Assembly (NCBI RefSeq): GCF_032108445.1
Contig: NZ_CP134876.1
Location: forward strand, 4,154,001-4,218,000
Length of the DNA: 64,000 nucleotides
Reading direction: 5' to 3'
Origin: Micromonospora halotolerans
Lineage (GTDB): Bacteria > Actinomycetota > Actinomycetes > Mycobacteriales > Micromonosporaceae
Shown in pieces: positions 23,119 to 31,931 of the stretch. The translations under genes and the position numbers were made by a program. Numbering within the stretch: the first letter of the stretch is position 1; each line of letters opens with the position of its first letter. The notes beneath the pieces are model-generated. The model was not told the origin of the DNA. It made no database searches and saw only the letters and a list, made by a program, of their open reading frames with translations.

Positions 23119-26100
23119 ATGACCCGACCGGCCCGGGGCCGCTTGGCCCGCTACGGGTTCGCCGAGGGCGACGGCTCGGCGCGCGCCGCCGACCTGCTCG
23201 GGCCGGACGGGCTCGGGTTGTGGCGCGTCGAGGAGCAGGAACCCGCCGACGAGGCGGCCGGTGAGCTGCTCGCCGCCCTGTCCCGGGCCGCCGACCCGGA
23301 CCTGGCGCTGCGCCAGCTGCACCGCGTCGTCGAGGCGGAACGGCGTACCGGGGAGAAGCCGGCGGTGCTGGACGCCCTCGCCGCCGACCCGGGGCTGCGC
23401 CGCCGCCTGGTCGCGGTCCTCGGCGCCTCCTCGGCGCTCGGCGATCACCTCGTGGCCAACCCCGCCCAGTGGCCCGTGCTGGCCACCGAGGCGGACGGGC
23501 TGGCGCCCTCCGCCGACGGCCGGCTCGACCTGGCCACCGCCGCCCGGCTGACCGCCGCCACGGGCCCGGTCCCGGCGCTGCGGCAGGCGTACCGGTTGGC
23601 GCTGCTGCGGATCGCGGCGGCCGACCTGACCGGCGGCCGCGGCCTCGAGCAGACCATGGCGGCGCTGTCCCGGCTCGCCGACGCCACCCTGGCCGCCGCC
23701 TACGACATCGCCGCCGACGAGCTGCCGGAGGGCACTGCCCGGCCCCGGCTGGCCGTGGTGGCGATGGGCAAGTGCGGGGGCGACGAGCTGAACTACGTCT
23801 CCGACGTCGACGTCATCTTCGTGGCCGCCACCGACGACGACCTGGCCGCCGCGACCCAGGTCGCCACCCGGCTGATCCACATCTGCGGGCTGGTCGCCTG
23901 GCCGGTCGACGCCGCGCTGCGTCCCGAGGGCAACCGCGGCCCGCTGGTCCGGACCCTCGCCAGCCACCTGGCCTACTACCGCCGCTGGGCCCGCACCTGG
24001 GAGTTCCAGGCGCTGCTCAAGGCCCGGCCGGCGGCCGGCGACCTGGCGCTGGCCGGCGAGTGGATCGACGCGCTCGCCCCGCTGGTCTGGACGGCCGCCG
24101 AGCGGCCGGAGGCCGTCGAGGACGTCCGGGCGATGCGCCGGAAGATCATCGACCACATCCCGCCGAAGGAGCTGGAACGCGAGATCAAGCGCGGCCCGGG
24201 CGGGCTGCGCGACATCGAGTTCGCCGTCCAGCTGCTCCAGCTCGTGCACGGCCGCGTCGACGAGTCGCTGCGGGCGCCGGGCACCATCCCGGCGCTGCGC
24301 GCCCTGGTCGCCGGCGGCTACGTGGGCCGCGCCGACGGGGAGGCACTGCTGCGCGGCTACCGCTTCCTGCGCGGCGTCGAGCACCGCCTCCAGCTCCAGG
24401 GCCTGCGCCGCACCCACACCGTGCCGACCGAGCCGGCCGCGCTGCGCTGGCTGGCCGCCGCGCTCGACTACGCCGCCACCCCGGGCCGCAGCGCCGTCGA
24501 GGAGTTCCGCGCCGAGTGGGTCACCCACGCCACCGAGGTACGCCGGCTGCACGCCAAACTGCTCTACCGGCCGCTGCTGGAGTCGGTCGCCCGGGTGCCC
24601 GCCGAGGGGCTGCGGCTCACCCCGGAGGCGGCACGGCGCCGGCTGGAGATCCTCGGCTTCGCCGACCCGGCCGGAGCGCTGCGGCACCTCCAGGCGCTCA
24701 CCGGCGGGGTGAGCCGCACCGCCGCCATCCAGCGCACCCTGCTGCCGGTGCTGCTCAGCGAGTTCGCCGACGCGCCCGAGCCGGACCGGGGGCTGCTCAA
24801 CTACCGGCAGGTCTCCGACAAGCTCGGCAGCACCCCCTGGTACCTGCGCCTGCTGCGCGACTCCGGCCCGGTGGCCCGTCGGCTGGCCCGGGTGCTCTCC
24901 TCCTCCCGGTACGCCGCCGACCTGCTGGCCCGGGAGCCCGAGGCGCTGCGGCTGCTGGCCGAGGACACCGAGCTGACCCCGCGCCCCCGGGAGGTGCTCG
25001 GCGAGGGCTTCACGGCCGCCGCGACCCGGCACGACGACCCGGTCGAGGCCACCCGCGCCGTACGCGCGCTGCGCCGCCGGGAGCTGGTCCGGCTGGCCTG
25101 CGCCGACGTGCTCAGCCGGGCCGGTACGCTCGCCCCGCTCACCCCACGGTCGCCGGACGGCGGCGGGCGGGTGCCCACCCTGGCGGACGTCACGGCGGTC
25201 GGGGCCGCCCTCTCCGACGTCGCCGACGCCACCCTGGCCGCCGCGCTGCGCACCGCCCGGGCCGCCCAGCCGGGGCCGCCCGGCCTGCGCTTCGCCGTCA
25301 TCGGCATGGGTCGGCTCGGCGGACGCGAGTCGAACTACCTCTCCGACGCCGACGTGCTCTTCGTCTACGACCCGCCCCAGGGCGCGGACGAGCAGGCCGC
25401 GGCCGCCGCCGCCCACGCCGTCGCCGAGGAGCTGCGCCGGCTGCTCTCCGCGCCCGCCCCCGACCCGCCGCTCGGGGTCGACGCCGACCTGCGCCCCGAG
25501 GGCCGGCAGGGCCCACTGGTACGCAGCCTCGCCGCGTACGCCCAGTACTACGCCCGCTGGTCGAAGGTGTGGGAGGCGCAGGCGCTGCTGCGGGCCCGGT
25601 TCGTCTGCGGCGACGCCGACCTGGGCGCCGACTTCGAGGCGATGGTCGACCCGGTGCGCTACCCGGCCGACGGCCTGACCCGCGAGCAGGTGGTGGAGAT
25701 CCGCCGGATCAAGGCGCGGGTGGAGACCGAGCGGCTGCCCCGGGGCGCCGACCCGGCCACCCACACCAAGCTGGGGCGGGGCGGGCTCGCCGACGTGGAG
25801 TGGGCCGTGCAGCTGCTCCAGCTCCGGCACGCCGGCCGGCTGCCCGCGCTGCGCGGCACGAGCACCCTCGGCGCGCTGGCCGCGGCCCGTGACGCCGGTC
25901 TGGTCGACCCCGAGGACGCGGCCGAGATGGCGGCCGGCTGGACGCTCGCCGCCCAGGTCCGCAACGCGCTGATGCTGGTCCGCGGCCGGGCCGGTGACCA
26001 ACTTCCGCGACACGGGGTGGAGCTGGCCGGCGTCGTGCGGCTGCTCGGCGGGGACGACCCGGGCGAGTTCCTCGACGAGTACCTGCGCACGGGCCGCCGC

Positions 26101-26142
26101 GCCCGGACCGCCATGGAGCGGGTGCTCGACTCCCCGGCATGA
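23119..26142 (+). CDS. glnE: bifunctional glutamine synthetase adenylyltransferase/deadenylase
   Basis: The 1007-residue protein has the expected duplicated architecture. Nucleotidyltransferase domain one has MGKCGGDELNYVSDVDVIFV near residue 215, followed by the first PII-uridylyl-transferase-like helical region. Domain two has MGRLGGRESNYLSDADVLFVYD near 730, followed by the second helical region. One half adds AMP to the conserved tyrosine of glutamine synthetase and the other removes it by phosphorolysis. Its target is most likely GlnA1 (31932-33356), which has that tyrosine. It starts one base after the amidotransferase stop. Full length; no defects seen. Confidence 0.97.
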   Translation: MTRPARGRLARYGFAEGDGSARAADLLGPDGLGLWRVEEQEPADEAAGELLAALSRAADPDLALRQLHRVVEAERRTGEKPAVLDALAADPGLRRRLVAVLGASSALGDHLVANPAQWPVLATEADGLAPSADGRLDLATAARLTAATGPVPALRQAYRLALLRIAAADLTGGRGLEQTMAALSRLADATLAAAYDIAADELPEGTARPRLAVVAMGKCGGDELNYVSDVDVIFVAATDDDLAAATQVATRLIHICGLVAWPVDAALRPEGNRGPLVRTLASHLAYYRRWARTWEFQALLKARPAAGDLALAGEWIDALAPLVWTAAERPEAVEDVRAMRRKIIDHIPPKELEREIKRGPGGLRDIEFAVQLLQLVHGRVDESLRAPGTIPALRALVAGGYVGRADGEALLRGYRFLRGVEHRLQLQGLRRTHTVPTEPAALRWLAAALDYAATPGRSAVEEFRAEWVTHATEVRRLHAKLLYRPLLESVARVPAEGLRLTPEAARRRLEILGFADPAGALRHLQALTGGVSRTAAIQRTLLPVLLSEFADAPEPDRGLLNYRQVSDKLGSTPWYLRLLRDSGPVARRLARVLSSSRYAADLLAREPEALRLLAEDTELTPRPREVLGEGFTAAATRHDDPVEATRAVRALRRRELVRLACADVLSRAGTLAPLTPRSPDGGGRVPTLADVTAVGAALSDVADATLAAALRTARAAQPGPPGLRFAVIGMGRLGGRESNYLSDADVLFVYDPPQGADEQAAAAAAHAVAEELRRLLSAPAPDPPLGVDADLRPEGRQGPLVRSLAAYAQYYARWSKVWEAQALLRARFVCGDADLGADFEAMVDPVRYPADGLTREQVVEIRRIKARVETERLPRGADPATHTKLGRGGLADVEWAVQLLQLRHAGRLPALRGTSTLGALAAARDAGLVDPEDAAEMAAGWTLAAQVRNALMLVRGRAGDQLPRHGVELAGVVRLLGGDDPGEFLDEYLRTGRRARTAMERVLDSPA

Positions 26143-26241
26143 CCCGCCGGCGCCTCAGGGCCCGCGCCCGGACCGCCCGCCGGTCCTAAGACTCCGACAG
26201 GAACCGGCAGTGGTGAGTCGGCGGCGACATCAGCTGGAAGG

Positions 26242-26377
26242 CGCTCGCCGCTGCCTGCCCGGGTCGCCGGCTAGGCGTTTGCTGCTGCCTGGCCGGGTTG
26301 GCGGCTGGGCGTTTGCTGCTGCCTGGCTGGGTTGGCGGCTAGGCGCTCGCCGCTGCCTGGCCGGGTCGTCGGCTTCC
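26242..26377. repeat. four tandem 34-bp repeats
   Basis: Units start at 26242, 26276, 26310 and 26344. Each reads CG(C/T)T(C/T)GC(C/T)GCTGCCTG, then a (G/C)C(C/T)GGGT(C/T)G core, and three of the four end in GGCTAGG or GGCTGGG. Units two and three are nearly identical, and the outer two resemble each other. They fill the spacer after glnE. No open frame with coding character crosses them. Confidence 0.8.
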
Positions 26378-26386
26378 TCGTCGGTG

Positions 26387-26756
26387 GCTACAAACTTGAT
26401 GACGTGGGTGAATCGCCGTCCCCGCACCGGCCCACCCGCCGCGGGGGCCGGCCCGATGGCGGCCCTGTGGCGGCCCAACGTTGGCTCGGTGGTGGGCCGG
26501 CCCGATGGCGGCCCTGTGGCGGCCCGATGGCGGCCCGCAGATGGCTCTGTGGCGGCCCGGAGATGGTCCGATGGTGGGGTCCAATGGCGGCCCGGAGATG
26601 GTCCGTGGTGGCCCAATTGCGGCCGGAGGTGCCCCGGTGGTGGCCCAATGGCGGCCGGAGCTGGCCCGGTGGTGGTCCAGAGGCGGACCGAGGCGGACCG
26701 GTTTCGGAGAGGGCCGGCCGGGCGGGGTGAGTCGTTCACGTCATCACGTTCGTAGC
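26387..26756. repeat. inverted-repeat-bounded low-complexity element
   Basis: A 28-base sequence at 26387-26414 (GCTACAAACTTGATGACGTG at its start) recurs inverted at 26729-26756 with 22 of 28 positions matching. The 314 bases between are dominated by GGCGGCCC and GATGG units, such as GATGGCGGCCCTGTGGCGG at two places. No convincing gene is present in either direction. Terminal inverted repeats around non-coding DNA suggest a MITE-like or repeat-derived insertion in the 635-base gap between glnE and the next gene. No target duplication is obvious. Confidence 0.55.
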
Positions 26757-26777
26757 GGCTGGCGAGAAGGTCCCGGG

Positions 26778-28475
26778 TCAGCTGCCGAGGGTGTAGGTGC
26801 CCGCGTGCGGGACCGTCACTGTCGTCCACTCGCCGTCGGGGGCGACGGTGGCGCCGCCGGAGGCGGTCAGCCAGCGGTCGTGGCGTATCCGCAGGGGTAC
26901 CGGGCCGGGGCCGGGTGCGCGGAAGGTCACCGTGGCGGCGTCCTGGCGGACCAGTTCCCCGGGCGTGCCGACCAGCGGGGTCGGGTCGGTCACCGCGTAG
27001 AGCCGCCAGTGCGGGTCCGACCAGACCTCGGTGAGGTACGGCAGGCCGGCGCGGACCAGGTCCGCCTCGGGCCGCCCCACCCAGGACAGCTCGACGTCGG
27101 GCACGGCGACGTACTGGACCGCGTTCTCCGCCAACCATGCGCGGTAGGTGTCGGCGGTCAGCGGGACCCCGGTGCCGGGCGCGCCGGGAACCGTGGTGAA
27201 GAAGAGCGGGTTGCGGGCGATGTCGGCCTGGCGCAGCCAGCCCCGCGCCAGTGGCATCTCGCCGAGGTGGGCGGCCTCCCAGTAGTTGCGGGTCGGCGGC
27301 ACCTCCACCCGCCCGCTGAGCCCGCGCCGGTCCAGCTCCGCGCGCAGCGGCGCGAAGTACGCCGGGTCGGCCGTGGGATCGTCCGCGCTGGCCAGGTCGG
27401 CGGTGACCACGGGCGGTTGCCACACGCAGACCGCCGCCAGCAGCGCGGCCAGCACGGCCGCTCCTACCGTCCGCCGTCGCCCTACCGCCACCCTCGGCTC
27501 GTCCGCCGGCCCGGGCTCGTCCGCGGGTCTGGGCTCGACTGCGGGCCCGGCGGGGTGGCGTCCGGGCCACCGGGCGGTCAGCCGGCGGGGGAGCGTCGCG
27601 GTGGCGGCCAGCACGGGCAGCGCGAACATCACCACGAGGCGGGTGGCGTTCAACCCGACCGGGGTGTGCAGCAGTGCGGCGGCCAGCACCCCGGCCGCCG
27701 ACAGCAGCGCGCCGACCCGCACCGGCCGGTGGGCCACCAGCGCGGCCACCAGGAGGCTCGTCACCACGGCGTGCAGGGTGTCCGTGTGGCTGATGTTCAT
27801 CCAGCCGCCCTCGCCGAAGAGCAGTCCGGTCACGGCGAGCGGCGCGGCGGCCGGCACGGCGAGGAGCAGGCCGTCGGCGTACCGGCGGGTGAGCAGCAGC
27901 GCGACCCCGGCCAGGCCGACGAAGAGCCCGGCCACCGGGCTGGTCGCCGAGGCGAGCAGGGCGGCCAGGGCGGCCAGCCCGACGCGCCACCACCGGGCGC
28001 GGCCGGCAGCCCCGGCAGCCCCGGCAGCCCCGGCGGCCCCGGCGGCCCCGGCGGGCAGGGTCAGCGCGAGGAGCGCGGCCAGGCCGAAGGTGACCCCGAG
28101 GGCGTACGTCACCCGGCCGGAGACCAGATTGCCGGCGATGGTGAGCACTCCGACCAGGCTGCCCAGCAGCGGCCGAGGCACCCGGGTCCGGACCAGCAGG
28201 GCCGCGAACGCGGTGGCCGAGGCGAGCAGGGTGAGCGCCCCGGTGAGGTGGACCCCGAGCAGGGCCATGAGCGGCGGCGAGACCAGGCTGTAGCCCCACG
28301 GGTGGACGCCGCCGTACCAGCGCAGGTCGACCAGGGCGGGCCCGTGCTCGGCGAAGAAGCCGGCCCGTGCCACCTGGGCGGACAGGTCCGAGCCGGTGGC
28401 CGGCAGGGTGAGATACAGCACGGCGAGGACCAGCGCGGACGCGGCGGACACCGCCACCACCCGACCGCCCCGCAT
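26778..28475 (-). CDS. multi-pass membrane protein with extracytoplasmic C-terminal domain
   Basis: The 565-residue protein has about ten membrane helices in its first 360 residues. A soluble part of about 200 residues follows (VEVPPTRNYWEAAHLGEMPLARG..., ending in a beta-rich TVTVPHAGTYTLGS). The topology resembles GT-C-type glycosyltransferases or EPS-related membrane proteins, but I find no firm catalytic motif. I chose ATG 28475 because AGGAGGTGGGC precedes it; the frame runs open for 2.5 kb further only as a shadow of the opposite-strand genes. Residues near 142-156 are an Ala-Ala-Gly run encoded by five 9-base repeats. It is divergent from two MptB-like genes, so a joint role in envelope glycan assembly is likely. 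Confidence 0.78.
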   Translation of the reverse strand: MRGGRVVAVSAASALVLAVLYLTLPATGSDLSAQVARAGFFAEHGPALVDLRWYGGVHPWGYSLVSPPLMALLGVHLTGALTLLASATAFAALLVRTRVPRPLLGSLVGVLTIAGNLVSGRVTYALGVTFGLAALLALTLPAGAAGAAGAAGAAGAAGRARWWRVGLAALAALLASATSPVAGLFVGLAGVALLLTRRYADGLLLAVPAAAPLAVTGLLFGEGGWMNISHTDTLHAVVTSLLVAALVAHRPVRVGALLSAAGVLAAALLHTPVGLNATRLVVMFALPVLAATATLPRRLTARWPGRHPAGPAVEPRPADEPGPADEPRVAVGRRRTVGAAVLAALLAAVCVWQPPVVTADLASADDPTADPAYFAPLRAELDRRGLSGRVEVPPTRNYWEAAHLGEMPLARGWLRQADIARNPLFFTTVPGAPGTGVPLTADTYRAWLAENAVQYVAVPDVELSWVGRPEADLVRAGLPYLTEVWSDPHWRLYAVTDPTPLVGTPGELVRQDAATVTFRAPGPGPVPLRIRHDRWLTASGGATVAPDGEWTTVTVPHAGTYTLGS

Positions 28476-28511
28476 GCCCACCTCCTGATCGCGACCCACC
28501 GTACTGGCAGC

Positions 28512-29936
28512 ATGTCCGGCGTGCCTCACCACCTCTCGCGCTGGATCGGCCTGGCGGGCTCGGTGCTGCTCGCCGTGGCCGCCTACCTCGGCGGCGCGCT
28601 GCCGCACGGTGACCTGCGCCCCACCCCGGTCAGCATCTGGCAGGGCCCCAACGGGCCCCTGATCATCGCGCTCTGGTTGGTCGGCACCGCCCTGCTGGCC
28701 GGGGCCTGGTGGTCGCTGCGCGACCAGGCCCCGTCGACCCGCTGGGTGCTCGTCACGGTCGCCCTCTGGCTGCTGCCGATGCTGTTCACCCCGCCGCTGG
28801 GCAGCCGGGACGCGTACGCCTACGCCTGCCAGGGTGCCAGCTACTCGGCCGGGATCAACCCGTACGAGCAGGGCGTGTCGGCGCTGCCCTGCCCGTGGCT
28901 GGACACCATCTCCTACATCTGGCGGGACACCCCGGCCCCGTACGGGCCGCTGTTCGTGGTGCTTTCCGGGGCCGTGGTGTCGGCGGCCGGGTCGCTGGCC
29001 GGCAGCGTGGCGCTGTTCCGGCTGCTCGCGGTCGCCGGGGTGGGGCTGACCGCCTGGGCGCTGCCGGTGCTGGCCCGCCGCTGCGGGGTGCCGCCGCAGC
29101 GGGCGCTCTGGCTGGCGCTGGCCTGCCCGCTGGTGCCCGTGCACCTGATCTCCGGGGCGCACAACGACGCGCTCATGGTGGGCCTGCTCGTCGCCGGGCT
29201 GGCCGTGGTGGCGGCCCGGCCCGGTCGGCCGCTGCCGCTGCTCGCCGGTGGGCTGCTGCTCGGCCTGGCCGCCGCCGTCAAGGTCACCGCGCTGGTCGTG
29301 GTGCCGTTCGCCGCGCTGGCCGCGATCGTCGGGCCGTACCGGATCCGGGCGCTGGTCCGCGACGGCGCGTGGGTGGTCGGCGCGGCCGTGGCCACCGTGG
29401 TGGCCGTGACCCTGGCCGCGGGCCTGGACTTCGGCTTCATCAGCGGACTCGAACAGGGCGGGCTGGTCGTGGCCTGGACCTCGCCGCCCACCGCGGTCGG
29501 GCAGACCGCCGGGTACGTCGCGGCGATCTTCGGCGCGCACATCGACGCGCTGCCGGTCACCCGCGGGATCGCCGTGGTGGTCCTGGTGGGGGTGCTGGTC
29601 TGGCTCTGGTTCCGGGCGCTGCGCCGGGGGGAGCCGTTCTGGCACGCCGGCCTGGCGCTGACCGCGACGGTCGCGCTCTCGCCGCTGTTCCACCCCTGGT
29701 ACTGGATCTGGCCGCTCACCGTGCTCGCCGCCACCGCGCGCCGGACGGGCTGGTTCGCGCTGGTGGCGCTGGTCTCGTCGTTCCTGGTCCTGGCCGACGG
29801 CACCGGCCTGCCCCGGTGGAGCAAGATGCCGGGCGCGCCCCTCATGACGCTGTTGGTGATCGTGGTGGTGGTCCGGTTGGTACGTTCGGCTCGGGCGGCC
29901 CGCCGGCCGGTCCCCGCCGACCGAGGAGCCGACTGA
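28512..29936 (+). CDS. MptB-like polyprenol-phosphomannose mannosyltransferase, copy 1
   Basis: The 474-residue protein has about twelve membrane helices and the MptA/MptB family motifs. These are TPPLGSRDAYAYACQGA near residue 96, YIWRDTPAPYGPLFVVLSG near 137, LISGAHNDALMVGLL near 214 and LSPLFHPWYWIWPL near 394. The family transfers mannose from polyprenyl-phosphate-mannose outside the membrane to build alpha-1,6-mannan cores of lipomannan-type glycolipids. The ATG is at 28512. A second copy follows eleven bases downstream, so they form an operon. Confidence 0.88.
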   Translation: MSGVPHHLSRWIGLAGSVLLAVAAYLGGALPHGDLRPTPVSIWQGPNGPLIIALWLVGTALLAGAWWSLRDQAPSTRWVLVTVALWLLPMLFTPPLGSRDAYAYACQGASYSAGINPYEQGVSALPCPWLDTISYIWRDTPAPYGPLFVVLSGAVVSAAGSLAGSVALFRLLAVAGVGLTAWALPVLARRCGVPPQRALWLALACPLVPVHLISGAHNDALMVGLLVAGLAVVAARPGRPLPLLAGGLLLGLAAAVKVTALVVVPFAALAAIVGPYRIRALVRDGAWVVGAAVATVVAVTLAAGLDFGFISGLEQGGLVVAWTSPPTAVGQTAGYVAAIFGAHIDALPVTRGIAVVVLVGVLVWLWFRALRRGEPFWHAGLALTATVALSPLFHPWYWIWPLTVLAATARRTGWFALVALVSSFLVLADGTGLPRWSKMPGAPLMTLLVIVVVVRLVRSARAARRPVPADRGAD

Positions 29937-29947
29937 GAGAGGTGCCG

Positions 29948-31423
29948 GTGAGCGAGCCCGGCGCGCTGCCCGACGGACCGGTCCGGCCGGTGGCCGCCGC
30001 GGTCGCCCGGTACGCCGGACTCGCCGGGGCCGCGCTGCTGACCGTCGCCGGCTGGCTCGGCGGCGCGCTGCCCGACACCCCCGCCGTGACCAGCCTCGGC
30101 GACGCCTGGCGCGCCCCGCACGGGCCGGCGGTGCTCGGCTGCTGGCTGGTCGGCACGGTGCTGCTGGTCGGGGCCTGGTGGTCGCTGCGCTGGGGCGCCC
30201 CGTCGGGCCGGTGGGCGTACCTGACCGCCGGGCTCTGGCTGCTCCCGCTGCTGGCCGCGCCGCCGCTCGGCAGCCGGGACGTCTACTCGTACGCCTGCCA
30301 GGGCTGGTCCTGGACGCACGGCGCCGATCCGTACCGGGTCGGCGTGGCGGCGGCCGGCTGCCCGTGGGCGGAGAGCGTGTCGCCGATCTGGCGGGACACC
30401 CCGGCTCCGTACGGGCCGTTCTTCGTGCTGCTCGCCGGCCTGGCCGTGCTGCTCGGGGGTGGCCTGGTCGGCGCGATCGTGCTGCTGCGCGTGGTGGCCC
30501 TGGCCGGGGTGCTGCTGGCGGCGCTCTGCCTGCCCGGGCTGGCCCGGGCCGTCGGGGTGCCCACCCGGCGGGCGGCCTGGCTGGTGCTGGCCTGCCCGCT
30601 GGTGGGGGTGCACCTGGTGGCCGGCGCGCACAACGACGCCGTCGGCCTCGGGCTGCTGCTGTTCGGCCTGCTGGTGCTGATCCGCCGGCCCGGCGGGCCG
30701 CGGGCGCTGGTCGTCGCCGGGGTGCTGTTCGGGCTGGCCGTCGCCGTGAAGGCGGTCGCCGTGGTGGTGCTCCCGTTCGCGGTGCTGGCCGCCGTGCCGG
30801 GCCGCTACACCTGGCGCGCGTTGCTGCGCGACGGCGGTTGGCTGGCCGGGGGAGTGCTGGCCACGCTGGCGGCCACCAGCCTGGCCACGGGCCTGGGTCT
30901 CGGCTGGGTACGCGGCCTGGCCCGAAGCGGCGACTCCGAGCAGTGGACCTCCCCACCGACCGCGGTCGGTCTGGTGGTCGACTACGCGGGCGGCCTGGCC
31001 GGCCGGGATCCGCAGGCCGTGCAGGTGGTCCGGGCGGCCGCGCTCGCCGTGCTCGCCGTGCTGCTGGTGATCCTCTGGTGGCGGGCCTGGACGGCGCTGC
31101 GCCGGCTGGGCGACGTCGGGCAGCCGGCCGCCCGGCCGCGGGCGGCCCTGGCCGGGGCCGGCCTGGCGCTGGCCGCCACCGTGCTGCTCGCCCCGGTCTT
31201 CCACCCCTGGTACGCGACCTGGCCCCTCGCGCTGCTCGCCGTGGCGACGCTCGCCGTGGCCCGGACGGCGTGGTTCGTGGCGCCCTGCGCGGTGGCCTCG
31301 TTGCTCGCCCTGCCCGACGGCACCAACCTGGCCCGGTTCACCAAGGCGCCGGGGGCGATCCTCATGACCGCGCTGGTGGTGGTGGTCGTGGTGGTCGCGA
31401 TCCGAGCCCGCCGAGCCCGCTGA
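29948..31423 (+). CDS. MptB-like polyprenol-phosphomannose mannosyltransferase, copy 2
   Basis: The 491-residue protein shares all motifs with its upstream neighbour: APPLGSRDVYSYACQGW, SPIWRDTPAPYGPFFVLLAG, LVAGAHNDAVGLGLL and LAPVFHPWYATWPL. The two arose by tandem duplication and have diverged, perhaps to different acceptor positions or steps of mannan synthesis. I chose GTG 29948 because AGAGAGG lies five bases before it; GTG 29942 is an alternative. It would act in the plasma membrane with the active site facing outward. Nothing follows in the operon except a GYD-protein gene with its own ribosome-binding site. Confidence 0.88.
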   Translation: MSEPGALPDGPVRPVAAAVARYAGLAGAALLTVAGWLGGALPDTPAVTSLGDAWRAPHGPAVLGCWLVGTVLLVGAWWSLRWGAPSGRWAYLTAGLWLLPLLAAPPLGSRDVYSYACQGWSWTHGADPYRVGVAAAGCPWAESVSPIWRDTPAPYGPFFVLLAGLAVLLGGGLVGAIVLLRVVALAGVLLAALCLPGLARAVGVPTRRAAWLVLACPLVGVHLVAGAHNDAVGLGLLLFGLLVLIRRPGGPRALVVAGVLFGLAVAVKAVAVVVLPFAVLAAVPGRYTWRALLRDGGWLAGGVLATLAATSLATGLGLGWVRGLARSGDSEQWTSPPTAVGLVVDYAGGLAGRDPQAVQVVRAAALAVLAVLLVILWWRAWTALRRLGDVGQPAARPRAALAGAGLALAATVLLAPVFHPWYATWPLALLAVATLAVARTAWFVAPCAVASLLALPDGTNLARFTKAPGAILMTALVVVVVVVAIRARRAR

Positions 31424-31546
31424 CGGCGTACGCGCGAACCGGAGCTGGCAGAGCGGGCACGGAAGGACCGGGATGTTGATGCAGATCCCGTCCATTATGT
31501 CCAGAATTGACCTTACGATGAGGTCTCTTCATGGAGGTGAAGGCCC

Positions 31547-31843
31547 ATGCCGACGTATGTCGCGTTGCTGAACTGGACCGATCAGGGGATCCGAGGCTAC
31601 AAGGACACCGGGAAGCGCGCTGAGGCCTTCGCCGCAGCGACCCAGAATCTCGGGGCGAATCTCCTGACCATCTACTGGACTGTCGGTCCGTACGACCTCG
31701 TGGCCGTCGTCGAGGCTCCGGACGAGGAAACCGGCACCGCGGCGCTCCTGAAGCTCGGCGGGGCGGGCAACGTCCGTACCACGACCCTGCGGGCCTTCGG
31801 TCGAGAGGAGATGGACGGCATCATCGCCAAAGCCGCTGGCTAA
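31547..31843 (+). CDS. GYD-domain protein
   Basis: The 98-residue protein has the GYD family marks: YVALLNWTDQGIRGYKDTGKRAEAF at the start and YWTVGPYDLVAVVEAPDEETGTAALLKLGGAGNVRTTTLRAF in the second half. The fold is a ferredoxin-like dimer of unknown role, common beside glutamine synthetase genes in actinobacteria. Here glnA1 is convergent with it, 88 bases away. The ATG has GGAGGTGAAGGCCC upstream, a strong ribosome-binding site. The 123 bases upstream contain AT-richer DNA, likely its promoter. Confidence 0.92.
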   Translation: MPTYVALLNWTDQGIRGYKDTGKRAEAFAAATQNLGANLLTIYWTVGPYDLVAVVEAPDEETGTAALLKLGGAGNVRTTTLRAFGREEMDGIIAKAAG

Positions 31844-31931
31844 GGCGACAGAGCGCGACGGGCCATCGATCGCGCGTACGCGGAGATCGATGGCCCGTCG
31901 GTTGTACCCAAGTTGTGCCCAGGGGCTCTGC

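Noticed and set aside
22798..26013. 1071-codon open frame on the minus strand opposite glnE
   Set aside because: It is a shadow produced by high GC at third positions. Its translation is dominated by Gly, Arg, Gln and Pro without any family pattern, while the plus strand encodes a complete GlnE.
26332..26730. 132-codon plus-strand frame in the repeat region after glnE
   Set aside because: It consists of Gly/Arg/Trp/Pro repeats from GGCGGCCC units and has no ribosome-binding site or family likeness.
26778..30956. 1392-codon minus-strand frame, read as one giant protein
   Set aside because: Only the part up to 28475 has membrane-protein character and a ribosome-binding site; the rest lies opposite the two mannosyltransferase genes and is low complexity.
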